Of a DNA stretch of 64,000 bases, positions 17,527 through 25,806 are shown in pieces. Within the stretch, counting starts at the first letter, position 1; every line of letters starts with the position of its first letter. The notes under the pieces are model-generated. The model worked only from the letters and a program-made list of their open reading frames with translations. It did not search any database and was not told the DNA's origin. The translations under genes were made by a program, and so were the position numbers. Source of the DNA: Costertonia aggregata (GTDB lineage Bacteria; Bacteroidota; Bacteroidia; Flavobacteriales; Flavobacteriaceae); contig NZ_CP058595.1 in NCBI RefSeq assembly GCF_013402795.1, forward strand, positions 2,892,001-2,956,000. Direction: 5' to 3'.

Positions 17527-19978
17527 TTGTAGCTTACTTTTACTTTTAACCTTTTCCGCATGGGGTCAAATGGCCATTACCGGTAAGGTAAGCAATGAAG
17601 AAGGTAAACCTGTTGCCGATACCGAAGTATACTTAAAAGAGTTGCAACGTTTGGAAACCACAGATACCGAAGGTATCTTTCGCTTCTCGAACGTTCCTGG
17701 GGGTAAATATACCTTGATCGTCTTCGCTTATGAATATGAGGTGTTTGATAAAGAATTAACTTTTGATACGGCCATGAACGTCGAGATACAGTTAAAAAAA
17801 ATTCAGGCCCAAGCACTTTCCGAAGTCGTATTAACTCAAAAAAAGGAAAAGGTTTTTGCCTTAAAACATTTAAAAAAGGTAGAAGGTACAGCTATATACG
17901 CAGGAAAAAAAAGCGAGGTAGTACTTTTGGATGGTATTACCGGAAATTTGGCTGCAAACAATCCGAGACAGATTTACAGTCAAGTCGTTGGCCTAAACAT
18001 TTATGATAACGGCGATGCAGGATTACAACTGAATATAGGGGGTAGGGGGTTGGACCCCAACCGAACGGCCAATTTCAATACTCGTCAAAACGGATATGAT
18101 ATCAGTGCCGATGTTTTGGGGTACCCCGAGAGTTATTATACACCACCGGCAGAGGCTTTGGAAGAAATACAAATAGTGCGTGGTGCCGCATCCTTACAGT
18201 ACGGCACCCAATTTGGTGGATTGGTGAATTTTAAGTTCAAAAAACCAAATCCGAACAAAAAGATAGAACTGGTCACACGCCAAACCTTGGGTTCTTATAA
18301 TTTGTTTACCAGTTTTAACAGTTTAAGCGGTACGGTGGGCAAACTAAGTTACTATACCTACTTTAATTACAAAGAAGGTAATGGTTTTAGACCTAACAGC
18401 AATTACAATAGCAGAAACTATTTTGGCCATGCAGGCTATCAATTTTCGGATAGGACGAAGCTCACATTAGAGACTACTTTTCTTAATTATTTGGCCAAAC
18501 AACCGGGAGGTTTGACCGATGCCCAATTTTTACAGGACCCAACCTTTAGCAACAGGGAACGTAACTGGTTTGCGGTGGATTGGAAATTATATTCGCTGCG
18601 CCTAGACCATAAATTTACGTCAAAGACCGATTTTAGTTTACAGTTATTTGGTTTGGATGCATCTAGAAAAGCCTTGGGTTTTAGGACCAATAGGGTTTCC
18701 CAACCGGATGATTTGGAAGAACCTAGGGAGCTTTTGGTAGATAATTTCCAAAATTGGGGCGCAGAGGCCAGAGTGTTGACACGTTATAAGCTTGGGGACA
18801 AAGAATCAGCTTTGTTATTGGGAACAAAGTTTTACAAGACTAGCAATAATCAAAGGCAAGGGCCTGGGACTACGGCCACTAATGCCGATTTCAATTTCGT
18901 GGAAGATACCTTCCCAAATTATGAGCGGCAGTCCCAATTTGACTTTCCAAACTTGAATGTCGCATTTTTTGGGGAGAACATTTTTAACCTTACCCCAAAG
19001 CTTACACTGACCCCAGGGTTTCGATTGGAGCATATAAAAACAGAGAGCGAAGGTACTTTTAGAAATATTGTTTTGGATTTGGCGGGAAATCCTCTTTTGA
19101 ATGAAGAAATAGAAGATGACAGGGTTTTTGATAGGACTTTTGTCTTACTGGGCCTTGGGGCCACATATAAGGTTTCAACAAGTGTAGAACTGTATGGCAA
19201 TTTTTCCCAGAATTACAGGTCGGTAACGTTTAATGATATCAGGGTGGTAAACCCTTCATTTCAAGTGGATCAAAATATAACAGATGAAGATGGTTTTACG
19301 GCAGATATCGGGGCAAGGGGAAGATATAAGGACATTTTGTCCTATGATATCAGTGCTTTTGGACTATTGTATGACAATAGGTTGGGCGAGATTTTAAAAC
19401 CGGCGACACGGACCGATGCCAATGGAAACGAAATTGAAACTGGAGGAATCGTTCGTTTTAGGGGCAACATAGGTACCGCTTTTATGTATGGGTTGGAGGG
19501 TTTTGCCAATTGGAGCCTAAAAGAGACATTTTTTTCGGGAGTTGAAAATTTGAAAATCAATTATTTTGTAAACTTGGCCTTAACCGAATCCGAATATTTA
19601 GAGTCAGAAGAAAATAACGTTGAAGGGAACAAAGTGGAGTTCATCCCTAGCATTAATTTAAAAACCGGTTTCAACTTTGGGTATGATAATCTTTTGGGAA
19701 GCCTACAATATACCTATTTGTCAAGTCAATTTACCGATGCCACAAACGCATTACAGGACATCAATGACAATCAAAGAGGTATAGAGGGCGAGATACCGGC
19801 ATATGATGTTTTGGATTTTAGTCTATCCTATTCCTATAAAAAATGGAGACTGGAAGCGGGAATCAATAACCTTTTGGACAATAGTTATTTTACCCGAAGA
19901 GCTACCGGATATCCTGGGCCTGGTATAATCCCTGCCGAACCAAGAACATTTTATACGACCTTGCAGTTAAAATTGTAA
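17507..19978 (+). CDS. TonB-dependent receptor with carboxypeptidase-like extension (FecA-like)
   Basis: 823 residues. The ATG at 17507 lies inside the end of the HTTM gene (20-bp overlap in another frame), suggesting coupled translation. Signal peptide about 1-20, carboxypeptidase regulatory-like domain about 22-95 (AITGKVSNEEGKPVADTEV), plug with EIQIVRGAASLQYGTQFGGLV, and a barrel ending with aromatic/hydrophobic strands (RTFYTTLQLKL). The barrel motifs resemble the FecA group of ferric-citrate-type receptors. It is the outer-membrane transporter of the DUF4856/imelysin/HTTM locus. The substrate is unknown; iron or another transition metal complex is likely from context. Confidence 0.92.
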   Translation: MKLKEFSCSLLLLLTFSAWGQMAITGKVSNEEGKPVADTEVYLKELQRLETTDTEGIFRFSNVPGGKYTLIVFAYEYEVFDKELTFDTAMNVEIQLKKIQAQALSEVVLTQKKEKVFALKHLKKVEGTAIYAGKKSEVVLLDGITGNLAANNPRQIYSQVVGLNIYDNGDAGLQLNIGGRGLDPNRTANFNTRQNGYDISADVLGYPESYYTPPAEALEEIQIVRGAASLQYGTQFGGLVNFKFKKPNPNKKIELVTRQTLGSYNLFTSFNSLSGTVGKLSYYTYFNYKEGNGFRPNSNYNSRNYFGHAGYQFSDRTKLTLETTFLNYLAKQPGGLTDAQFLQDPTFSNRERNWFAVDWKLYSLRLDHKFTSKTDFSLQLFGLDASRKALGFRTNRVSQPDDLEEPRELLVDNFQNWGAEARVLTRYKLGDKESALLLGTKFYKTSNNQRQGPGTTATNADFNFVEDTFPNYERQSQFDFPNLNVAFFGENIFNLTPKLTLTPGFRLEHIKTESEGTFRNIVLDLAGNPLLNEEIEDDRVFDRTFVLLGLGATYKVSTSVELYGNFSQNYRSVTFNDIRVVNPSFQVDQNITDEDGFTADIGARGRYKDILSYDISAFGLLYDNRLGEILKPATRTDANGNEIETGGIVRFRGNIGTAFMYGLEGFANWSLKETFFSGVENLKINYFVNLALTESEYLESEENNVEGNKVEFIPSINLKTGFNFGYDNLLGSLQYTYLSSQFTDATNALQDINDNQRGIEGEIPAYDVLDFSLSYSYKKWRLEAGINNLLDNSYFTRRATGYPGPGIIPAEPRTFYTTLQLKL

Positions 19979-20033
19979 ATTCAAGCTTGAATGTAAAGCT
20001 TCGTTTATGTGCTTTTTTAACCAATAAAAACCG

Positions 20034-20041
20034 TACATTTG
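20034..20041 (+). promoter_or_regulatory. -7 promoter element of guaB
   Basis: TACATTTG fits TAnnTTTG and lies 24 bp before ATG 20066. It excludes the upstream TTG at 20039 as a start because that codon overlaps the element. No good -33 match was seen. Confidence 0.6.
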
Positions 20042-20065
20042 CACGCAATTAAATCCTTAATTGCT

Positions 20066-21538
20066 ATGCAAGCCCACCTTAATAAAATTCTTGGAGAAGG
20101 TCTCACGTATGATGATGTTCTTTTGGTTCCCGCATTTTCAGAAGTACTTCCAAGGGAAGTAAACATACAATCTAAATTCACACGTAACATAACCATCAAT
20201 GTACCCATTGTTTCAGCAGCAATGGATACAGTTACCGAAAGTAGAATGGCCATTGCCATAGCACAAGAAGGGGGTATCGGGGTGCTACATAAAAACATGA
20301 CCATTGAGCAACAGGCGTTAAAGGTAAGAAAGGTAAAACGTGCCGAAAGCGGCATGATTATGGATCCCGTAACGCTTCCATTGGATTCATTGGTCAAGGA
20401 TGCCAAAGCTAATATGAAGGAATTCAGTATTGGCGGAATTCCCATAGTAGACGATAACGGAAAATTAATAGGTATCGTGACCAACCGTGACCTACGTTTT
20501 GAGAAAAATAACGATAGACCCATCTCCGAAGTAATGACATCGGAAAATTTGGTTACCGTGAGCGAGGGAACCTCATTGGAGCAGGCCGAGGATATCCTTC
20601 AAGAAAATAAAATAGAGAAGCTCCCTGTGGTCAATAAGGACAACAAATTGGTGGGGCTTATCACATTTAGGGATATTACCAAACTTACTCAGAAGCCCAT
20701 TGCCAACAAAGACCAATATGGTAGGTTACGGGTAGCTGCTGCTTTAGGGGTTACAGGTGACGCGGTCGATAGGGCGGAAGCTTTGGTAAATGCAGGTGTG
20801 GATGCCGTTGTTATAGATACTGCCCATGGCCATACAAAAGGTGTCGTTGCCGTTTTAAAAGAAGTAAAGAACAAATTTCCCGAGCTAGATGTAATTGTGG
20901 GTAATATTGCTACAGGAGAAGCTGCAAAATATTTGGTGGAAGCTGGTGCAGATGCGGTAAAAGTTGGTATAGGTCCAGGTTCTATTTGTACGACCAGAGT
21001 AGTGGCAGGCGTAGGTTTTCCCCAATTTTCAGCGGTTCTGGAAGTTGCTGCCGCTATTAAAGGTTCGGGTGTACCCGTGATCGCCGATGGCGGAATTAGA
21101 TATACTGGCGATATTCCAAAAGCGATTGCCGCCGGTGCGGATACGGTTATGTTGGGCTCGTTATTGGCCGGAACAAAAGAATCTCCCGGTGAGACCATTA
21201 TTTATGAAGGTCGTAAATTTAAGTCGTATCGCGGTATGGGTTCTGTTGAGGCTATGAAAGAGGGCTCAAAGGACCGTTATTTTCAAGATGTTGAGGACGA
21301 TATAAAAAAACTGGTACCAGAAGGCATCGTAGGCCGTGTGCCTTATAAAGGCGAACTGTTTGAAAGTATTCATCAGTTTGTGGGTGGTCTCAGAGCAGGA
21401 ATGGGCTATTGTGGCGCTAAGGATATCGGTACCTTAAAGGAAACTGGTCGTTTTGTAAAGATTACGGCTAGCGGTATAAATGAAAGCCATCCGCATGATG
21501 TAACCATAACCAAGGAAAGCCCAAATTATAGTAGGTAG
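20066..21538 (+). CDS. guaB: Inosine-5'-monophosphate dehydrogenase
   Basis: 490 residues, the normal length. It oxidises IMP to XMP, the committed step of GMP synthesis. Landmarks: [12 protein letters not shown] near the N-terminus; two CBS domains at about 95-215 ([11 protein letters not shown]..., [14 protein letters not shown]) that sense nucleotides; the active-site loop GPGSICTTR with the catalytic cysteine near 306; [10 protein letters not shown]; and the [10 protein letters not shown] flap. The start is fixed by the -7 element at 20034-20041. It stands alone between the receptor gene and a convergent thioredoxin-like gene. Confidence 0.96.
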   Translation: MQAHLNKILGEGLTYDDVLLVPAFSEVLPREVNIQSKFTRNITINVPIVSAAMDTVTESRMAIAIAQEGGIGVLHKNMTIEQQALKVRKVKRAESGMIMDPVTLPLDSLVKDAKANMKEFSIGGIPIVDDNGKLIGIVTNRDLRFEKNNDRPISEVMTSENLVTVSEGTSLEQAEDILQENKIEKLPVVNKDNKLVGLITFRDITKLTQKPIANKDQYGRLRVAAALGVTGDAVDRAEALVNAGVDAVVIDTAHGHTKGVVAVLKEVKNKFPELDVIVGNIATGEAAKYLVEAGADAVKVGIGPGSICTTRVVAGVGFPQFSAVLEVAAAIKGSGVPVIADGGIRYTGDIPKAIAAGADTVMLGSLLAGTKESPGETIIYEGRKFKSYRGMGSVEAMKEGSKDRYFQDVEDDIKKLVPEGIVGRVPYKGELFESIHQFVGGLRAGMGYCGAKDIGTLKETGRFVKITASGINESHPHDVTITKESPNYSR

Positions 21539-21600
21539 TTTGGATACTTGGTATTAAGGATTTTGCTATACACTATAAAATTGGCGGGTATTCTTTTTGT

Positions 21601-22134
21601 TTACTTGCTCTTTTTGGAATAGGTCTTCCAATCTTTCTCCAAATAAATATTGTCCCCAAAATATTTAGCGATATTCAAAAAAGGCTCAGGTTTTTGATAC
21701 CCGGGCACTGGTGAGAGCATATTCATTTTTTCATCTAAAAATATGGTAGTGGGGTAGCTCATTTTACCCTGCATCAATGCAGCGGCAAATTCGTGATATC
21801 CTTTTCTTCCGGATGGTATGAATTTGTATGTTTTCCCTTTAAACTCAATAGGTTCTTTGCCTTCGCCATCCAATTTTACCATATAGTAGTTCTCGGACAT
21901 GTATTTGGCAACTTCTGGATTTTGAAAAGTGTCCTTATCCATTTTTTTGCACCATCCGCACCAATCCGTATAAACGTCAACAAATATTTTTTTGGGATTC
22001 TTGTCGGTAGTCGCCAATGAAGTGGCCTCTTCCCATGAAAGCCATTTTACTTCTTGTGCCGAACCTGCCAGGCCCATACACCCGAGAAAAAATAATAAGA
22101 TCGATTTTTTTACATTCAATTTTAAAAACCTCAT
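21601..22134 (-). CDS. Secreted thioredoxin-family protein
   Basis: 177 residues from ATG 22134 (an alternative ATG lies at 22155). A signal peptide ending GSAQ is followed by a thioredoxin fold. The active site WCGWCKKMD (CGWC) is near residues 60-65, and the cis-proline loop reads SYPTTIFLDE. It resembles the DUF255/DsbD-gamma type thioredoxins that act in the periplasm on disulfides or as accessory reductases. The -7 element TAGTTTTG lies at 22180-22173 on this strand. It is convergent with guaB and shows no operon partners. Confidence 0.88.
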   Translation of the reverse strand: MRFLKLNVKKSILLFFLGCMGLAGSAQEVKWLSWEEATSLATTDKNPKKIFVDVYTDWCGWCKKMDKDTFQNPEVAKYMSENYYMVKLDGEGKEPIEFKGKTYKFIPSGRKGYHEFAAALMQGKMSYPTTIFLDEKMNMLSPVPGYQKPEPFLNIAKYFGDNIYLEKDWKTYSKKSK

Positions 22135-22347
22135 AGTAAAATTCTTTTCAAACATTAGTCCAACTATTGTACCAAAACTAACGATTTTTTATGCACTTTA
22201 TTTCATGTGTTGCCCTTACTGGTTTACCATATGTTGCAATTCACTGAAAACAGTGGCTTACAGGTAACCTAGCCCTTCTAAATTTACCAAGTATAAAGCT
22301 TATGGAAAGGATGAGACATCCTACAAAATTTTGAAACTGAAAAGACA

Positions 22348-23016
22348 ATGCAAGTATCTAAAATTTTACCGTTTCTAGAAGTTAAAAAACCTTTGGATAT
22401 TCTAAAGGGCATAAGCGATTTTAATGCAAAGACATTTGAAGAAAACAAAATTTTGGTGAAAATAGTATGCAATGCCGGATATGTTGTTGAAGGTTTCCCG
22501 TTGAAATACGATACCAAGACTAGTATTATTTACGATATGAAAGAAAACCATATCTGTTATATCGATAATTCAAGCATCGCACTTGTTAAAATACCCTTTG
22601 CTTCTGGTACTGAGAGTGTTTGGGCCAATGGGATGTACTTTGAACCGCCCAATACCGATGCTCCATCCCGTTTAATGTTGAAGCGTGAATTTGACAAACT
22701 TTTGAAAAAATTATCAACAGGGTACGGATTAGTAATCAGCACACAATTTTTGGAGAGCACGGCTATCGAAGATAAGGAGAAGCATCAGTTTGAAAATCTG
22801 TTGCAAGTTTTAGAACGGGTTTTTGATGAAATAGGAAAGGACAACTTGGGTAGGACTTCTCTGAAAAAAATAACGGTTGTAGAGCTGTCAGTTGCAAAAA
22901 CAGAACTTAACGTACAAAAAGAATCGAATAAACTGTTGGTCAATGTCAATTTGGGCTATAGGTTGGACAAAGATTTCGAGACGGAATTGCAGAAAAAAAT
23001 AGAATCAAAATTATAA
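22348..23016 (+). CDS. Hypothetical protein, first of a pair
   Basis: 222 residues, no signal peptide, membrane helix or family that I recognise. The N-terminal half (about 1-100) looks like a compact beta-rich domain with KTSIIYDMKENHICYIDNSS and a WANGMYFEPPNTDAPSRLML segment. The C-terminal half is helical (LLKKLSTGYGLVIS, ENLLQVLERVFDEIG), ending in a basic amphipathic helix. It is followed 32 bp later by another unknown gene in the same direction, so the two probably form an operon and may act together. No transfer signature is visible. Confidence 0.8.
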   Translation: MQVSKILPFLEVKKPLDILKGISDFNAKTFEENKILVKIVCNAGYVVEGFPLKYDTKTSIIYDMKENHICYIDNSSIALVKIPFASGTESVWANGMYFEPPNTDAPSRLMLKREFDKLLKKLSTGYGLVISTQFLESTAIEDKEKHQFENLLQVLERVFDEIGKDNLGRTSLKKITVVELSVAKTELNVQKESNKLLVNVNLGYRLDKDFETELQKKIESKL

Positions 23017-23048
23017 ACATAAAATCATTTAAAACTAAAACTTAAAAT

Positions 23049-23459
23049 ATGGGATTAGCAGAAAGAAGAATAGCCAAAGCGTTTCAAGAAAACGAATATC
23101 AAGATTTTTTAAAGGAGTTTAAAAATGTTGTCGGCAAGGATATTGAAGTTAAGGTAGATTGGAACTCGATTTCAAAAGACGGTATGAGCCATTTATACGA
23201 ACAATGTTGGCCTCAAGTATATTTTCAGCCCTTGGTAAAGGCTCTAGAAAGTATTTGTTCGGATGAAATGGGCAAGGAAGCGATTCATGAGAGTTTGCAA
23301 AAAATCGTTATCAAGGATGAAATCCATACGGCTACACCCAGTAAATGGTCATCATTTGAAAATGGTGTTTTGACCCTAGATCATATGCCCACCACTAATA
23401 TTGATAATATGGATGACCGTGCCAAGGCTGTGCAAATGCTTTTGGAAAATAATTTATAG
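23049..23459 (+). CDS. Hypothetical protein, second of a pair
   Basis: 136 residues, soluble and acidic. It begins MGLAERRIAKAFQENEYQDF, an amphipathic helix, and has a conserved-looking central patch (HLYEQCWPQVYFQPLVKALE) and a C-terminal helix. I do not recognise the family. The size, the lack of a signal peptide and the tight placement 32 bp behind the 22348 gene suggest a cytoplasmic partner of that protein. Repetitive sequence and the lysA terminator follow downstream. Confidence 0.78.
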   Translation: MGLAERRIAKAFQENEYQDFLKEFKNVVGKDIEVKVDWNSISKDGMSHLYEQCWPQVYFQPLVKALESICSDEMGKEAIHESLQKIVIKDEIHTATPSKWSSFENGVLTLDHMPTTNIDNMDDRAKAVQMLLENNL

Positions 23460-23497
23460 CGAAATTGTATCAACCCATTGTGCATTTTGATGAAACT

Positions 23498-23600
23498 CTG
23501 TCAATTCGAGTGAATTTTATGATTAAGAATTTTAATCAAATTGTTCTCGATACGATTTTTCGTTCCTCAAAATCACGCTAACGAACATACTTGCACAGAA
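23498..23600. repeat. Degenerate interspersed palindromic repeat
   Basis: A short non-coding stretch contains TGTCAATTCGAGTGAATTTT on the left and TTCTCGATACGATTTTTCGT then CCTCAAAATCAC on the right. The two arms are imperfect inverted versions of a TTCGAGTGATTTTGAGG-type unit that I recall as common between genes in Flavobacteriaceae. Copy number cannot be checked from this window; I saw no second copy here. Confidence 0.4.
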
Positions 23601-23634
23601 TCGTTTTAAAAATGGGCATCGGGTTATATAAATG

Positions 23635-23670
23635 AAAAAAGCCATGGTTATTTAACCGTGGCTTTTTCCT
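23635..23670. terminator. Bidirectional terminator at the lysA 3' end
   Basis: GCCATGGTTA (23641-23650) pairs with TAACCGTGGC (23653-23662), with one wobble, flanked by A and T runs on both sides. It overlaps the lysA stop codon and can serve both lysA (- strand) and the hypothetical pair (+ strand). Confidence 0.75.
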
Positions 23671-24889
23671 TTTTGGTGCTGAAGAGGTCTTTCACATCTA
23701 CCTGATTTTTAATCAGGTCGTCAAAAGTTTCGCGTTCCCTTATCAGTATCGCTTTTCCATTATGCCAAAGCACCTCGGGTGGCCTAAACCTTGAGTTGTA
23801 ATTGCTCGCCATGGTAAAACAATAGGCGCCTGCGTTTTTAAAACAAAGAATATCCCCTTCGGAGATTTCATTTATTCTACGATTGTTGCCAAATGTGTCC
23901 GTTTCACAAATATATCCCACAACGGAGTAGTACCTTTCTCTTCCCTTGGGATTCGAGATATTGCTAATTTGGTGGGTCGAGCCATAAAGCATAGGACGTA
24001 TGAGATGGTTAAAACCCGAATCAACACTGGCGAAAACGGTAGAGGTTGTTTGTTTTACGACATTTACCTTTGCCAAAAAGTAGCCCGCTTCACTTACTAA
24101 AAACTTTCCGGGCTCAAAGGCGAGGGTCAATTCTTTACCGTATACTTTGCAAAATTCATTAAATCTAGTAGTCAACTTCTCGCCCAACTCCTCAACATTG
24201 GTTTCGATATCCCCTTCCTTGTAAGGTACTTTGAAGCCACTACCAAAATCGATAAAGTCCAGGTTTTTGAAGTTTTTGGCGGTCTCGAACAATATTTCGG
24301 ATGCGTAAAGAAAAACATCAATATCCAGAATATCACTGCCCGTATGCATATGAATGCCATTGATGTTCATTTTGGTGAGCTCCACGATGCGAAGCAGATG
24401 TGGAATTTGGTGTATGCTAATACCAAATTTTGAATCAATATGCCCTACGGAAATATTTGAATTTCCACCTGCCATTACGTGCGGGTTTATCCGTATACAT
24501 ACGGGAATATCGGGATGCTTGCTTCCAAACTGTTCCAAAACCGATAGGTTGTCAATATTGATACGAACCCCTAGCTTTGCGGCCTCTTCTATTTCTTCCA
24601 ACGAAACGCCGTTTGGCGTAAAAATGATGGATTCTGGCTTAAAGCCGGCCATTAAACCCAGTTGTACCTCTTGTATGGATACGGTGTCCAAACCACTTCC
24701 CAAATTGTTCATTAAACGTAACACGGTAATGTTTGAAAGTGCTTTCGCCGCATAATTAAGCTGTAATTTTTTGACTCCTTTAAAGGCGTTGGTCAATCTA
24801 TTGAATTGGGATATGATTTTCTCGGAATCATACACGTACACAGGGTCTCCGTAGGTTTGCGCTATTTTGAGTAAATCTGATGGTTTCAT
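23648..24889 (-). CDS. lysA: Diaminopimelate decarboxylase
   Basis: 413 residues from ATG 24889. A start at 24898 would fall at the predicted transcription start and is less likely. It makes lysine from meso-diaminopimelate using PLP. Landmarks: NYAAKALSN with the PLP-binding Lys49; TPNGVSLEEI; the HMHTGSDILD histidine; the substrate/PLP segment AFEPGKFLVSEAGY; and CETDTFGNNR, supplying the active-site Cys across the dimer. It is a single gene with a strong promoter (TTTG at 24937-24934, 20 bp, TAGATTTG at 24913-24906 on this strand). The other lysine gene in the window, dapD, is far away. Confidence 0.94.
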   Translation of the reverse strand: MKPSDLLKIAQTYGDPVYVYDSEKIISQFNRLTNAFKGVKKLQLNYAAKALSNITVLRLMNNLGSGLDTVSIQEVQLGLMAGFKPESIIFTPNGVSLEEIEEAAKLGVRINIDNLSVLEQFGSKHPDIPVCIRINPHVMAGGNSNISVGHIDSKFGISIHQIPHLLRIVELTKMNINGIHMHTGSDILDIDVFLYASEILFETAKNFKNLDFIDFGSGFKVPYKEGDIETNVEELGEKLTTRFNEFCKVYGKELTLAFEPGKFLVSEAGYFLAKVNVVKQTTSTVFASVDSGFNHLIRPMLYGSTHQISNISNPKGRERYYSVVGYICETDTFGNNRRINEISEGDILCFKNAGAYCFTMASNYNSRFRPPEVLWHNGKAILIRERETFDDLIKNQVDVKDLFSTKKEKATVK

Positions 24890-24905
24890 TAAAATCAATT
24901 TTAAA

Positions 24906-25029
24906 CAAATCTATCGTTATTAGGGCATTTACACAAAAAAAGTAATCATGTAATTAAAAATAAAACATTTTGTTGCAAATGCAACAGCTGTTTTTTAGTT
25001 TGATGTGTTCTGATGTAGTTGTATTTTTA
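24906..25029. promoter_or_regulatory. Divergent lysA/Lon-domain promoters with a central palindrome
   Basis: Leftward promoter: -33 TTTG (24937-24934), 20-bp spacer, -7 TAGATTTG (24913-24906). Rightward: TTTG (24999-25002), 19-bp spacer, TATTTTTA (25022-25029, one mismatch to TAnnTTTG). Between the two -33 boxes lies the perfect palindrome TGTTGCAAATGCAACA (24971-24986). Its symmetric TTGCA/TGCAA halves look like a Fur-superfamily operator, though the regulator is unknown. Confidence 0.6.
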
Positions 25030-25046
25030 GGGAAAATTATTGTGTT

Positions 25047-25685
25047 ATGAAAATTCCTTTATTTCCACTTCAGTCGGTTTTCTTTCCGGGCGAAACGGTT
25101 CCCTTGCATATTTTCGAGGAACGATATAAAACATTGATCGATGATTGTAGACGTGAAGCCATTACGTTTGGTATCCCAGTTTACATTAATGAGCGACTGG
25201 AGTATGGTACCGAGGTACAGTTGGTCGAAGTTGTAAATACGTACGAAGGCGGTGCTATGGATGTGGTCTGTGTTGCCCGCCAGGTCTTTAAGGTCATTAC
25301 TTTTGAGAACGAAATGGACGATAAGTTGTACGCAGGGGGCATCGTCAAGTTTTTGGAGGGCGTTAATGAAAGTTCATTGGAAGAAAAGAAAAGTGTTCTG
25401 GAAAAGATAGAAGAGCTGTATATGCTTATGGGTGTGCCTTTTACACCGATTGCTTTGGACAAGTTCAACAGCTATATTCTTGCCCATAAAATGGGCTTGT
25501 CTTTTGAGCAAGAATATGCATTGCTACAAATGAGCAAAGAGAGTGAGCGACTTTCCTTTATAAAAAAGCATTTAATAGTCACCATTAATGTGTTGAACGA
25601 GGTAAATCGCACAAAAAAAATGATTGAATTGAACGGTCATTTCAAGAACTTTGATCCTTTGGACTTCAAGGACTTTAAAGTATAG
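25047..25685 (+). CDS. Lon N-terminal (substrate-binding) domain protein
   Basis: 212 residues consisting of a stand-alone LON substrate-binding domain. It starts KIPLFPLQSVFFPGETVPLH followed by IFEERYKTLI, the hallmark of the family, and ends in helices (SFEQEYALLQMSKESERLSF). There is no AAA+ ATPase or protease domain, so it is not Lon itself. Such proteins may recruit or recognise substrates; the role is not established. It is divergent from lysA with a shared control region and is followed by sucC, which has its own promoter. Confidence 0.88.
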   Translation: MKIPLFPLQSVFFPGETVPLHIFEERYKTLIDDCRREAITFGIPVYINERLEYGTEVQLVEVVNTYEGGAMDVVCVARQVFKVITFENEMDDKLYAGGIVKFLEGVNESSLEEKKSVLEKIEELYMLMGVPFTPIALDKFNSYILAHKMGLSFEQEYALLQMSKESERLSFIKKHLIVTINVLNEVNRTKKMIELNGHFKNFDPLDFKDFKV

Positions 25686-25806
25686 GCCAAGTTTAGTGTG
25701 GATAGCGTTGTATGTCTACCATTACATAGGTCATTTTTCAATTTTAATTATGAATCCTTAACCCGGTTTGCTATTTTTGCAACCAACTAATAAGAGACCC
25801 TAATTT

